From the NCBI RefSeq assembly GCF_021347895.1, contig NC_067131.1, positions 10,072,653-10,136,652 on the forward strand: DNA of 64,000 nucleotides. Direction: 5' to 3'. Shown one piece after another: positions 1-9,475 of the stretch (the first letter of the stretch is position 1; each line of letters starts with the position of its first letter). This stretch comes from Acanthochromis polyacanthus (taxonomy: Eukaryota; Chordata; Actinopteri; Pomacentridae). The notes beneath the pieces are model-generated. The model worked only from the letters and a program-made list of their open reading frames with translations. It was not told where the DNA came from and searched no databases. The translations under genes were made by a program, and so were the position numbers.

Positions 1-1514
1 CTGGTCCTGGAGGTACTGGAGGTGGAATTGGAAGTGGTAATAAAATTAAGCCACAGGGAGGCAAGCCTCCTGGTTCTCTTATGAATCCCAACATTAAACC
101 CAACATTTCCCCTTCTCATTCTCGCTCCAGTAGCTCTGGTGATAAATTGTCCTCCCCAATGAAAATGCAGCAGTCTCAGGTTCCAGGAACCCCTCCTTCT
201 TCCAAGGCTAAATCCCCAATGGGCTCAGGAGGCGGCAGCTCTGGTGGGTCCAAGTCTTCTAGTGGAGGTATGAGCTCCCAGAAGCCAATTGGTGGAAGTT
301 CTTCCTCTGGCTCCACTTCTTCCTCATCGTCCTCCAGCTCCTCCTCATCTTCTGGTTCCATGGGCTTCTCAGGAGGCTCCCAGTCTCAGTATGGCAGCGG
401 TGGAGGTGGAAGTGGAGGGGGAGGAGGAACAGGTGGAGGGAGTGGAAGCGGAGGAAGTGGAGGAGGAGGTGGCGGAAGTGGGGGTGGAGGCGGAAGTGGT
501 GGAGGGGCTGGTCAGAACAATGCAAATAACCCCAATGCCAAGGGGAAGTCTCCCAGTCGAAACAAGAAGCCCTCGCTGACAGCAGTCATAGACAAACTCA
601 AGAGTGTAGGTGGAGGAGGAGTCGGGGAGGATGGTTGTGAGGTTGGGCCACCAGTAGGGGGAGCTGGTTCATCATCTGCTCCTGGTGGTGGTCCTGGAAA
701 TGTTCCAGGTGGACCTTCTAACATGGTTCCTTCCAAGCACACCTCATCCTCCCAAAGTGGGGAGTACAAGCGAGAAAAATCTGATAAAGAAGCTAAGGCG
801 AAAGTGTCGGTGTCAGGGGGAAACAGCGGAGACAAAAAGCTGATGGACCAAAAATCAGGAGGGGTGGGCGGAACCACTCTGGCCAAAATTATCATCAGCA
901 AACCAGACGGCGGTTCACCAAGCATCAAGGCTAAAGTGACCCTCCAGAAAGCAGGGGAAGGATCTGGTGACTCCATGCGCCCTCAGATCGCTAGCCTCAA
1001 AGCCTCCCCCCTCTTCAGTGGCTCCACTCCCAAGCATGACCGCTCCTCCCCCAGCCACAGCCGCTCTCCGGGTTACACCCCACTCAACCACGACAGCGAG
1101 AGTGAGTCGGGCAGCAGCTCGGTGGCCGAAAAGTCCCACCAGAACAGCCCGAGCTCGGACGACGACCAGACCATGCGGCCCCTTCCTCCCCAGGACTACA
1201 TGAGCTCAATCTCCCTGAGCTCTGGGGAGAAACATAAGAAACACAAGAAGGAGAAGAAAAAGCAAAAAGAGAGAGAAAGGGAGAGGGACAGAGATCGGGA
1301 GCGAGACAGGGATAAAGAGAAGAAGAAGTCCTCTATGTCAATGGGGCCGTCCTCGCATCCGATCAAAGCGGACAGCTGGTCGCGCTCGCCCATCTCGGCT
1401 TCAGATTCCTCGCTGTCCATGCTCGGTGCAGATCGTCCATCCCGGCCCAGTCCCATGTACATGAGAAATGAAGATGACGACCTCATGGACTCGGCCCTCA
1501 CCGGCAACCTTTAA
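1..1514 (+). CDS. med1: Mediator complex subunit 1, C-terminal part of last coding exon (5' partial)
   Basis: MED1 is the Mediator subunit that links nuclear receptors and other activators to RNA polymerase II in the nucleus. The reading frame is already open at base 3 and runs to TAA at 1512-1514; the ATG at 81 is internal, because the residues before it still match MED1 (GKPPGSLMNPNIKP). From memory of human MED1 the match includes NISPSHSRSSS, VPGTPPSSKAKSP, KGKSPSRNKKPSLTAVIDKL (about 540-600), AKIIISKPDGGSPSIKAKVT (about 880-940), GSTPKHDRSSPSHSRSP, EKSHQNSPSSDD, a lysine-rich HKKHKKEKKK block (about 1230-1262) and the acidic tail EDDDLMDSALTGNL. The receptor-binding LxxLL motifs lie upstream, outside the window. 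The segment is disordered and Ser/Gly/Lys-rich, with an unusually long glycine tract coded at about 390-516. No intron is needed. Confidence 0.97.
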   Translation, partial: GPGGTGGGIGSGNKIKPQGGKPPGSLMNPNIKPNISPSHSRSSSSGDKLSSPMKMQQSQVPGTPPSSKAKSPMGSGGGSSGGSKSSSGGMSSQKPIGGSSSSGSTSSSSSSSSSSSSGSMGFSGGSQSQYGSGGGGSGGGGGTGGGSGSGGSGGGGGGSGGGGGSGGGAGQNNANNPNAKGKSPSRNKKPSLTAVIDKLKSVGGGGVGEDGCEVGPPVGGAGSSSAPGGGPGNVPGGPSNMVPSKHTSSSQSGEYKREKSDKEAKAKVSVSGGNSGDKKLMDQKSGGVGGTTLAKIIISKPDGGSPSIKAKVTLQKAGEGSGDSMRPQIASLKASPLFSGSTPKHDRSSPSHSRSPGYTPLNHDSESESGSSSVAEKSHQNSPSSDDDQTMRPLPPQDYMSSISLSSGEKHKKHKKEKKKQKERERERDRDRERDRDKEKKKSSMSMGPSSHPIKADSWSRSPISASDSSLSMLGADRPSRPSPMYMRNEDDDLMDSALTGNL

Positions 1515-2225
1515 TTTGATTTGAAAAGTCCCTACCACTTACTGTTGTCACATTTTAACTCATGCCTTTTAACACTCAAATTATTTATTCAACTCAAGCC
1601 ACAATTTGGGAATGGATCCAAGAATACTGTGGCTCTCTGAGTTATCATTATCCTGTTAAAGCTGTATTTTAATATCCTATTTTACTGTATGAATATCAGT
1701 ATGTGATGTTACAGGATCAGGAGGCCAGTTTTGTATGAACATGGATGCTACACATCCAGAGCCACCTCAGAATATCAGCTTCATTTAGGAACTCGCTTTA
1801 AACAGTATATTTTCTGAGACATTATTTTTGTCTTTCCTGTGATGTCAGAAGGTTTTTACTCTCCATAAATGTTTCTTTTTGCGTGTTCTTGTTGCATTTA
1901 ATACATCTGCAGTGTGCATGTATCGTTCAAAATCATACCTGGTTGCCACTAAAACTGTTGTCAGAATAAGGATGACATCTGTTGAAAAAGTATTGTGAAG
2001 AAGCGAAGGAGGGTACAGTGTTCAGTTGCCTTGTTTTTCAGATACAACTGGAAATTTTTAGATTTTGATACATTTTAAATTGTCAATGTGTAAATTAGTG
2101 TAGGTAAAGACAACTGTAACAGATGATGATGATGATGATGGAGGAAATAAGACGTGCTGTTAATTTTTTTTAAACTGTAGAATTTTTGGAAGCTCGAAAT
2201 AAACATTTCACTTCTGGACAGGATT
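1515..2225 (+). other. med1: med1 3' untranslated region (probable)
   Basis: AT-rich sequence between the med1 stop codon and the first good polyadenylation signal. It contains a short (GAT)n run at about 2124-2142. The 3' end is inferred; another possible signal (AATAAA at about 2435) lies inside the MITE that follows. Confidence 0.7.
2198..2203 (+). terminator. med1: Polyadenylation signal AATAAA, probable med1 3' end
   Basis: Canonical AATAAA hexamer about 690 bases after the med1 stop, followed by T/G-rich sequence (TTCTGTATATTTCTG). It is the first strong signal in the 3' UTR. Confidence 0.65.
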
Positions 2226-2342
2226 CTGTATATTTCTGTATTTTAAACAGACTTAATTATTGCTACAGGGTTTTGTCACACAAGAAATGTGTTGACTGCT
2301 ACTTCGTATAGCAAGTAAGTAATTGTGATAATTGTATGAATT

Positions 2343-2587
2343 TACACTACTGTTCAAAAGCTAACACAGTTTAGCATTTGAACACAGAAGTGATGGTTTC
2401 TGGAAATGTTTCTATATATCTATGTAGGTATTCCAATAAAAATCAGCCGTTTTCAGCTAGTATAGTCATTTACCACATGAAAGGACTATTTTTAATTAAT
2501 TTGACGTTATCTTCATTCTAAAAAACTGCTTTTCTTTCAAAAATAAGGACATTTTTAAGTGACCCCAAACTTTTGTATGGCGGTGTA
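2343..2587. mobile_element. Small Tc1/mariner-type MITE with TA ends
   Basis: The left end reads TA-CACTACTGTTCAAAAG and the right end is the inverse of CACCGCCATACAAAAGTTTG followed by TA, so the ends are imperfect inverted repeats bounded by TA, as Tc1/mariner elements leave. The CCCCAAACTTTTG / TTCAAAAG ends match a family I remember as common in fish. There is no coding capacity. It lies just past the med1 3' end and supplies a second AATAAA on the + strand. Confidence 0.75.
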
Positions 2588-4029
2588 TGCATGCTACAGT
2601 AGGTATTAAGCATTTTTCCTTTCTGTTCTGTTGAGCGTATTGGACTCGACTACGAAGCTACACTAGATGGCAGCAGTGCATCAGGCTGCTTGGTCGCTTT
2701 TATTAGAAATTACATGGTCCTTTGTAATGACTTACACATTCCCAGGGGTAATGCTTTGGGATTAAATGGATTGTGACATCCTTATTCACAGGTTTTACAG
2801 GATATGATTTGTGAAACTGATGCAATGAGAGAGCAGGGACCGAGGGGATGAAAAAAAAAGCAAACGGGACAAAAATACACAAAGCAAATTAGTTGCAAAG
2901 GTTACAAGGAAATAAAAGTAAAGGAATTCACAATCTTAGTGCGTCATCAAGAGGGCAGACAAAATGCAATCCTCATGAAAATGATTAAACTGCAGGTCCA
3001 AATGGGACTCGGCTATTTGGCGATAAGCACTTTTGTATTAAAAGCAACAGAACTAACATAAAAAAGTAAATCAAATTATATGTGCTTTGTTTAAAAATCA
3101 GCAAAATTACTTCAGCCATCCAGAACATCCTTACAAATGTCAGACGAGCTGTCAAAACATGAGACTAACGGCTGATAGGACAAATATCAAGTGACAGATT
3201 TGAAATTTGAAGTCGTTTATTAATTATTTTTGAGGGATTAGTTTGTCAACCCCTTGTAAAGATGTAGAACTGCAACCGAAACAAATACTATTTTTGTCAC
3301 TGAATGCATTTGTCAATCAGTTGTTACTAAAGAATCCGAAGAATTATTTTATTCTCTGCATTAAATGAATCGTTTTCAGGCGTAACATTCAATGGTTACT
3401 CACAAGAAACTAAGAGCCCATTAGAGGGAGAAGTGACTAAATGCGTACGGTAAATCCTGCAGAATCAACTACATATATTCCATTATAGGCAGAAAAAAAA
3501 AGAAAATATTCTAACCTTTGCCTGCTCTTGTGTCCCAAGTGGCAACACATGAAACCAAACATGGCGTTAAGGCTCCTGGTCAGCTGAGCTTCTGACCAAT
3601 CGCCTCATTTTTCTCCCGCTTCTGCTGACCGAGCATTTTTCTCCACTGCAGAAGCCTCCTGAAATGCTTAGCTGACACAAATGGATGGAGTCCTGTTATG
3701 ATAAAGAAAAAAAAAAGGTCTTATTATGGAAGCAGTTTCTCCATAGAGCTGCAGCGTTCAGCTCAGATAGCACTGGAGCATCATCAGCCGTGTTCACTTC
3801 GGTAGGCAGCAGTTTGCTTCAGGGCAGCTGCTTAGTAGTTGGTTGACTTCCCATCTCTGTCAGCGTCCCCAAGGCCAGAGCTGAAGGAGCCCCGAGGGAG
3901 GTCATCTAAGCCGTTTTACTGTAAATAACTAAAGATGGATGCTTAAAAGTGTCATATGCAGCTAAATAGTATACAAGAAGGTTGCTTGAATGTCATTACT
4001 GCCATTGTGGTTTAATCTGTTCTTGTAAA
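2588..4029. other. Intergenic sequence, no feature recognised
   Basis: I see no coding exon, RNA gene or repeat that I recognise. There are short A runs at about 2853 and 3488 and otherwise ordinary AT-rich sequence. Confidence 0.5.
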
Positions 4030-4104
4030 TACACTCAACAAAAATATAAACGCAACACTTTTGTTCTCACTCCAGTTTTTTATGAGATGAACTCAAAGAT
4101 CAAA

Positions 4105-4105
4105 G

Positions 4106-4134
<29 letters not shown>
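4105..4134. repeat. 30-base guanine homopolymer
   Basis: An uninterrupted run of 30 G on the + strand inside the Tc1 derivative, where the retained transposase fragment stops. Such a run is prone to length change and to miscounting in sequencing, so its exact length may not be reliable. Confidence 0.85.
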
Positions 4135-4137
<3 letters not shown>

Positions 4138-4138
4138 T

Positions 4139-4418
4139 CCTCTTCAATGGCTGTGCGAAGTTGCTGGATATTGGTGGGAACTGGTACACGCTGTCGTATA
4201 CGCCGATCCAGAGCATCCCAAACATGCTCGATGGGTGACATGTCCAGTGAGTATGCTGGCCATGCAAGAACTGGGATGTTTTCAGCTTCCAAGAATTGTG
4301 TACAGATCCTTGCAACATGGGGCCATGCATTATCCTGCTGTAACATGAAGTGATGTTCTTGGATGTATGGCACAACAATGGGCCTCAGGATCTCGTCATG
4401 GTATCTCTGCACAGTCAA
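4139..4418 (-). pseudogene. Tc1-like transposase, C-terminal fragment
   Basis: Read on the minus strand from 4418, the frame encodes the end of a DDE transposase. FMLQQDNAWPH carries the second catalytic Asp and SLDMSPIEHVWDALDRRI carries the catalytic Glu, with 34 residues between them as in the DD34E class. The N-terminal DNA-binding domain and the first catalytic Asp are missing. At its 3' end the frame runs into a proline run that is only the translated C tract. It cannot be an active enzyme. Confidence 0.88.
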
Positions 4419-4864
4419 AATGCCTGGCCTTTTATTGTGGGCAGTCTAAGGCACACCTGTGCGCTAATCATGGTGTCTAATCAGCATCTTGATATGGCAC
4501 ACCTGTGAGGTGAGATGGATTATCTCAGCAAAGGAGAAGTGCTCACTATCACAGATTTAGAGAGATTTGTGAACAATATATGAGAGAAATGGTGACATTG
4601 TGTATGTGGAAAAAGTTTTAGATCTTTGAGTTCATCTCATAAAAAATGGGAGCAAAAACAAAAGTGTTGTGTTTATATTTTTGTTGAGTGTATAAGAATC
4701 ACACGTCTTCAGCTATCTCAGCTTTAGAAACAAAAAAGCTTTTTATATCTTTTCTGCCTGGTAGGTAGTAATTTAACTCATGTGTTTTCATGACATAAGC
4801 TAAACTTCTCAGGAATAACTGCAATTGCAAAATCAACAAAACTTTTTCTTTCCTTTGACCTTAC

Positions 4865-5411
4865 TTAACCCTTCCGTTGTCTTCATTTGCAGGCACTGAA
4901 AAATATATAGTTTCCTTGTTTGAAAAAAAGAATAAAAATTCAGCAAAAAAAATCCTTAAATTTCAGAAAATTTGCAACACCTTCAGGAAAGAAATTTCAA
5001 TAACTCCTTAAAAGTTTCCCTTAAAAGTTTTATTTTTTTTAAAAAAATCCCCCAATTTTGCAAAAAAAATTCTTGTAAATATTTTCAAAAAATGAGTAAA
5101 AATCTCAAAAAAATCCTAAAAATATCTAAAGTGCTTCCATACATATCAGTAAAACTTCTAATATTTTCTTTAAGAACATTCACATAAAATTCAACGAAAA
5201 TCCTGTAAAATTCACTGGATTTTGGTTGATTTTTATGTGAATGTTCTTAAGAAACATTTTTAACATTTGTTTTTTTCTACGAAATGTTCAAAGATTTCCC
5301 CAAAATGTTGAAAATGCGTACATCACAAGTTTCACTGTGAAAACATTCTTCCCAACATTTTCAAACTTTAAAACAGGTCAGTTTTGACCCGCAGGACAAC
5401 ACAGGGGTTAA
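4865..5411. mobile_element. TTAA-flanked MITE, copy 1 (piggyBac-like ends)
   Basis: TTAA at 4865-4868 is followed by CCCTTCCGTTGTC. The right end is GGACAACACAGGGG followed by TTAA at 5408-5411, so the ends are imperfect inverted repeats next to TTAA. The interior is very AT-rich and contains a long hairpin at about 5170-5251 (arms TTAAGAACATTCACAT). The element at 17670-18144 shares the ends, the hairpin and flanking blocks in the opposite orientation. It has no coding capacity. The piggyBac assignment rests only on the TTAA sites. Confidence 0.82.
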
Positions 5412-7736
5412 AACTTCTTCCTAATGTACCACCGAAGCTACTGCATTGAAAGGATACTACTTCTTAAGTAGAAATTCCAAACGGAATCAATAAACCACTC
5501 GGATGTTGTAATATAGCAGACACATAAAATGATTTTACATTAAACTCATAGCAGGAGGTAGCTTTTAGCCATGGAGGCTGCTTTAAATATTTTTGAAAAA
5601 GTATGGATTTTTATGGCTAGAACAAGTCTGCTTTTGTCTTACTCTTCCTCATAAGCACAGAGACTATCCACTATTGTATCACAATTAGTGTACTAATCTC
5701 TACCAGGCCGGCCAATTTGTCAAACGCCAGATAAACAAAAGAAAACCTAAGACAGCAACCTCCCCTCCTCGCTCCTCCCCTCTGCAGCCGGTTTACTCCT
5801 CATTTCCCGTCAACCTGTTCAAACTGCTGAGCTGCTTTTTTTCCCTACAGCACAGCTCATTTCTCCATTGTTGACCCTGCCACTCAAACTTTCTGCCTGG
5901 TTTTACACTCAGCCCCACTGCTTGGAAAATATCCACATTCTTCCTTTTCGCTCATCCTTTCATGCTGTTCTCTTTCATCATTTCTCAAACACCAGTCTGA
6001 GGACCATGGCAAGTCTCTTATGTTTCAAATCTGGCCAGCTGACATAAATACTGCTTTTTGGTTAAAAAAGAAACCTTTTAAATAATTTTCTCTATTTTAA
6101 GTCATATTATTTCCAGCATGGATAATCACTATTTTGTATGCGCTCCAGACAAGAATAATTTAAAGCCCTGACATTTTCAAATTTCATCAAAGAGAACACT
6201 GAAACCCTAAAATTTGTCAGTGTTTTTGTGACTGTAAAATTTAGCTTTAACAGGCTTTTTAGTGCAATGAAACAGCTCAACAGTTACACGATAGATTGTC
6301 ATTACATTTTGTTCAGTTATTCATAGTACCCAGAGGATACATTTGAATGACTTTAGTGATGACTTTTCATGTAGCACCATTATGATGTTTTTCATTTTTA
6401 GTTTTGAGTGAAACATCTGGACTAATGGACATAGTCTGTACATTAATGACGGATGTAGCTGCCAGGTCTGAAAAGTGAAGCTAATGCAGAAGTGATCTAA
6501 ACCTGCAGTTTATCCAGTGACTGCTCTGGTTACAGTCCAGTTGTGTAGAAGTCTATGAGCAAATGGTCCTACTTCTCACTTGATTTGTGACCTCACAAAT
6601 TATTTTTGTAATCGGTTTATTGACTGTTCCCATACAGGATCTCAAGGTGCTGCCAGGTTAAGAGGGGTATCCAGTTTGGGAACCTTTTGCTAAACTTTTT
6701 TGCAGATGATATGCCTCCGTTGGACTTTATCGGATTGTGACCTTTATTGTGTACAGGAAGTTAACATCTCTAGGTCTGAGGCCATGGTCCTCTGCTGGAA
6801 ACTGGTGGATTGCTGCCTCTGGGTTGTAAGGGAGTTACTGCCCAAAGCGTAAGAGTTTAAGAATCTTGGGATCTCGTTCAGGAATAACAGGAAAGATGAA
6901 CTGGCACTCAATTTACCTGTTGATCTACTGTCCAATAATTAACCCTGGCCATTAACCCTGGGTAGTGACTGAAAGAATTAGATTAAATCCTGGACTCAAG
7001 GTGAAGAAAAATGAAGTTATCAAGCCAGTTTCATGAAGTTACCTAAACTTAAACTCAAATAACACAGAAATTTCAGTGAAAAATCACACAATATTAGACT
7101 ATTACTAACATGAATCCTGTCACAATAATGTTTCCAACTTAATCAGTTTATCACAGATCCTTAACCAAATTCCTCTGCTACATGTCAGCATTGTAGCTGT
7201 GAGCATGTCACTATGCAGATGTTATGGTAGCGTTTAACTGTAGCTAAGTAGCTACAGTCTCACAGAGCTCAACTGTAGAGTCGTATAGCGATGTTGTAAC
7301 TCACTGATTGACATTAAAACCAGCCACAATCTGTGTCTGTAGTAGTCTGTTAATTTTTTTATTAATCATGCGTCTTACTCATCTCTCTTCCCTGTTTTAA
7401 AATCTTGGCAGCAGAAGAAATATGTTGGCCAGATTTCATGTGCAGCTGATTCTTTTTACTCTGATCTTGTAGCACTCAGAGTCAATTTCAGTCCTAATTC
7501 CATCTTCATTCTGAGGTACTTAATGTAGCTGCCAATTAATGCTCTTCTCATTTATGTGCCTCTTTCTGGTTTGTTTCTTCTATCTCAGCTTTCACCCAAA
7601 CCATCCTCCTCTTCGTTGGCACCTCCAGTTCTGATCTCTAAGGTTAATTTTTTTCACTTTCTTTAAAGGTACAAATCATCTACATAATCTTCAGTGTTGT
7701 TACTCTGTTGTGTGTTACTATGTGATCACTGTTTTC
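5412..7736. other. Intergenic sequence, no feature recognised
   Basis: AT-rich sequence with scattered pyrimidine tracts (for example about 5758-5800). No exon, RNA gene or repeat family that I can name. The short open frames here have no recognisable protein similarity. Confidence 0.5.
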
Positions 7737-7870
7737 CTGCAGTGGCGAAACAAGTATTAAGATCCATTACTTAAGTTAAAGTATCAATACAATAAAGTGA
7801 TGTACTTCATTACAAGTCAAAGCCTTGCCTGAAAAACATTACGTAAATGAAGGTACATAAGTTTTAGCAG
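7737..7870. repeat. Teleost interspersed repeat, left part (diverged)
   Basis: GCAGTGGCGAAACAAGTATT followed by ACTTAAGTTAAAGTATCAAT and TACTTCATTACAAGTCAAAG resembles the start of a very common fish repeat rich in AAGTA motifs. The family is recalled, not searched. The matching right part appears at about 9355-9475. Confidence 0.45.
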
Positions 7871-8294
7871 CAATATCTATTTAAACAGACACTGTAAGCA
7901 CTAGTTGGTCTCTCTGACTTAGGCAACAAGCTGCTGACACGCTGTTGTGTAATTATTGATGCTGTTGCAGCCGCTGAGGGTGGCGCTAGTTTGAGAGACT
8001 TTAAATACAGTTTTATTTACAGATTAACCTGTGGGCTCATCAGATGAGTAATGACAGAAGAGAAAGAATAAACACAGTTGCGAAACAATTCTCATTTAAT
8101 TTTTTCCTCCATAATCTTTGATTTTTGTTGGAAAATATGATCATTTTGCTTTTTATAGGACGTCGGAAGCTAAAAAGGGTGAAAATCACTGAATGACTGA
8201 GAGCCCTTCATTGGATAATTACTGCAGTGATGAATATGTTTCAGCTGCAACAACTTGTTCAACCCTGATGATGCAGTGAGGAGCTTCTCATTTC

Positions 8295-8387
8295 TTAACC
8301 CTTTGATCAGCAGCATGGGTCAAAAGTGACCCAAATTCAATGGAAAATGGGTATCTCCTGACCCATACTGAGCATCAAAGGGTTTAA
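8295..8387. mobile_element. Tiny palindromic MITE with TTAA ends
   Basis: TTAA-CCCTTTGATCAGCA on the left is mirrored by TGAGCATCAAAGGGT-TTAA on the right. Inside, ATGGGTCAAAAGTGACCC and GACCCATACTG continue the palindrome, so the 93-bp unit can fold into an almost complete hairpin. No coding capacity. Confidence 0.72.
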
Positions 8388-8960
8388 AAAAAAACATGTT
8401 GGAAGACATATCCTGTGGTCATGGAAAGGATGTTAATCTGTCTCAGAAGGGCCAAATTGTTGGCCTGCATCAAGCTAACAAAACATCTAAGGAGATTTCT
8501 GAAACGACTAAAATCAGGTTAAGAACCGTCCCATGCATCATTAAAACCTGGAAGGGATAGCGGTGAACCTTCATTTTAGAGGAGCAAATGTGATCGATCA
8601 TGTGGTTTGATGAGTCCAGATTTACCCTGTTCCAGAGTGATGGGTAAGAAGTAAGCTGGATGAAGTGATGCACTCATCATGTGTAGTGTCCACAAGCCTG
8701 TGGGGGTTAGGGTTATGATCTGTGGTCGATCAGGTTCACCAACGTTATGTTCTCAAAGAATGAGGTCAGATGACTACTGGAATATACTGAATGACCAGGT
8801 CTTTCCATCAACGGAATTTTCTTCCTTTGATGGAAAAGCTTATCGCAGAAGTTTATCGAAACAATGCCACAGTGAATGAGGGCCATACTCAAAGCTAAAG
8901 GTGGTCCAACAAAATATTAGAGTGTGCAACCTTTTTTTTTGGCTGGGCAGTGTGAAAATT
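8388..8960 (+). pseudogene. Decayed Tc1-like transposase
   Basis: The + strand keeps blocks in Tc1 order. CTCAGAAGGGCCAAATTGTT (SQKGQIV, N-terminal helix-turn-helix region) comes first. ATGTGGTTTGATGAGTCCAG (MWFDES, around the first catalytic Asp) follows, then GGGGGTTAGGGTTATGATCTG (the GG-V-MIWG region) and a C-terminal stretch. Stops and frameshifts interrupt it, and whole segments are missing. The end near 8935-8955 (TTTTTTTTTGGCTGGGCAGTGTG) resembles a Tc1 terminus. Confidence 0.65.
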
Positions 8961-9180
8961 CAACAGTATTTAGATATGTGCTGAGGTTAATTGATTATTC
9001 TAAATTTGCCTATAGTTGTGAGTACGAGTGTAATTGTTGGTTTTAAGTTAATTGGTTATAAGTTACTGTACTATAAGTTACTATATAGTTAGTCTTGTTT
9101 TTTCACTGTGAAGCACTTTGGGCACCCTTTGGCCTGTTGCAAAGGGCTATAGAAATAAACTTTGATTGACTTTGATAGAT
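8961..9180 (+). repeat. Fragments of two retroposon families
   Basis: GTGCTGAGGTTAATTGATTA to GTGTAATTGTTGG (about 8979-9050) is a truncated relative of the SINE-like repeat at 24239-24655. It is followed by GAAGCACTTTGGGCACCCTT to AATAAACTTTGATTGAC (about 9110-9175), which resembles the 3' tail of fish L2-type non-LTR elements. Confidence 0.5.
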
Positions 9181-9354
9181 TGATATATTTCTCGTTCATT
9201 TAAAAAAAAATCTACTGATAGCAGTAGAATAGCAAAACACTGCAAATCATCCCCATTGTATCTCATCTCATCTCTCATCTTGTTTTGTCTCATCTTTAAT
9301 CTTCAATGAAGTGTTGTATTCTTTGTCACATGAACCAGTAAATAAAACTGTCAA

Positions 9355-9475
9355 ATAAATACAGTGGAGTACAAAGTACAATATTTCCCTCTGAAATGTA
9401 AAGCAGTGTAAAATGGAAATACTTCAGTAAAGTACCTCAAAACTGTACTTAAGCAATATACATCAGCAAAGTTCG
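9355..9475. repeat. Teleost interspersed repeat, right part (diverged)
   Basis: AGTGGAGTACAAAGTACAAT, TTCCCTCTGAAATGTAAAGC and GTACCTCAAAACTGTACTTA match the right half of the repeat whose left half lies at 7737-7870. The 1.5 kb between holds the younger-looking insertions at 8295-9180. Confidence 0.5.

Larger units (their letters stand above)
4030..4692 (-). mobile_element. Tc1-like deletion derivative with terminal inverted repeats
   Basis: The left end TA-CACTCAACAAAAATATAA at 4030 is mirrored by TTATATTTTTGTTGAGTG-type sequence ending in TA at 4691-4692. The inverted repeats extend about 70 bases inward (GATCTTTGAGTTCATCTCAT at 4621 against its inverse near 4083-4102), and TA flanks both sides as a Tc1 target duplication. 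At about 660 bp it is far shorter than an autonomous Tc1 element (1.3-1.7 kb). It keeps only the C-terminal part of a transposase on the minus strand, so it must depend on a transposase made elsewhere. The deletion junction lies at the G30 tract. Confidence 0.9.

Noticed and set aside
512..976. 154-codon minus-strand frame over med1
   Set aside because: It is the antisense shadow of the Gly/Ser-rich med1 exon.
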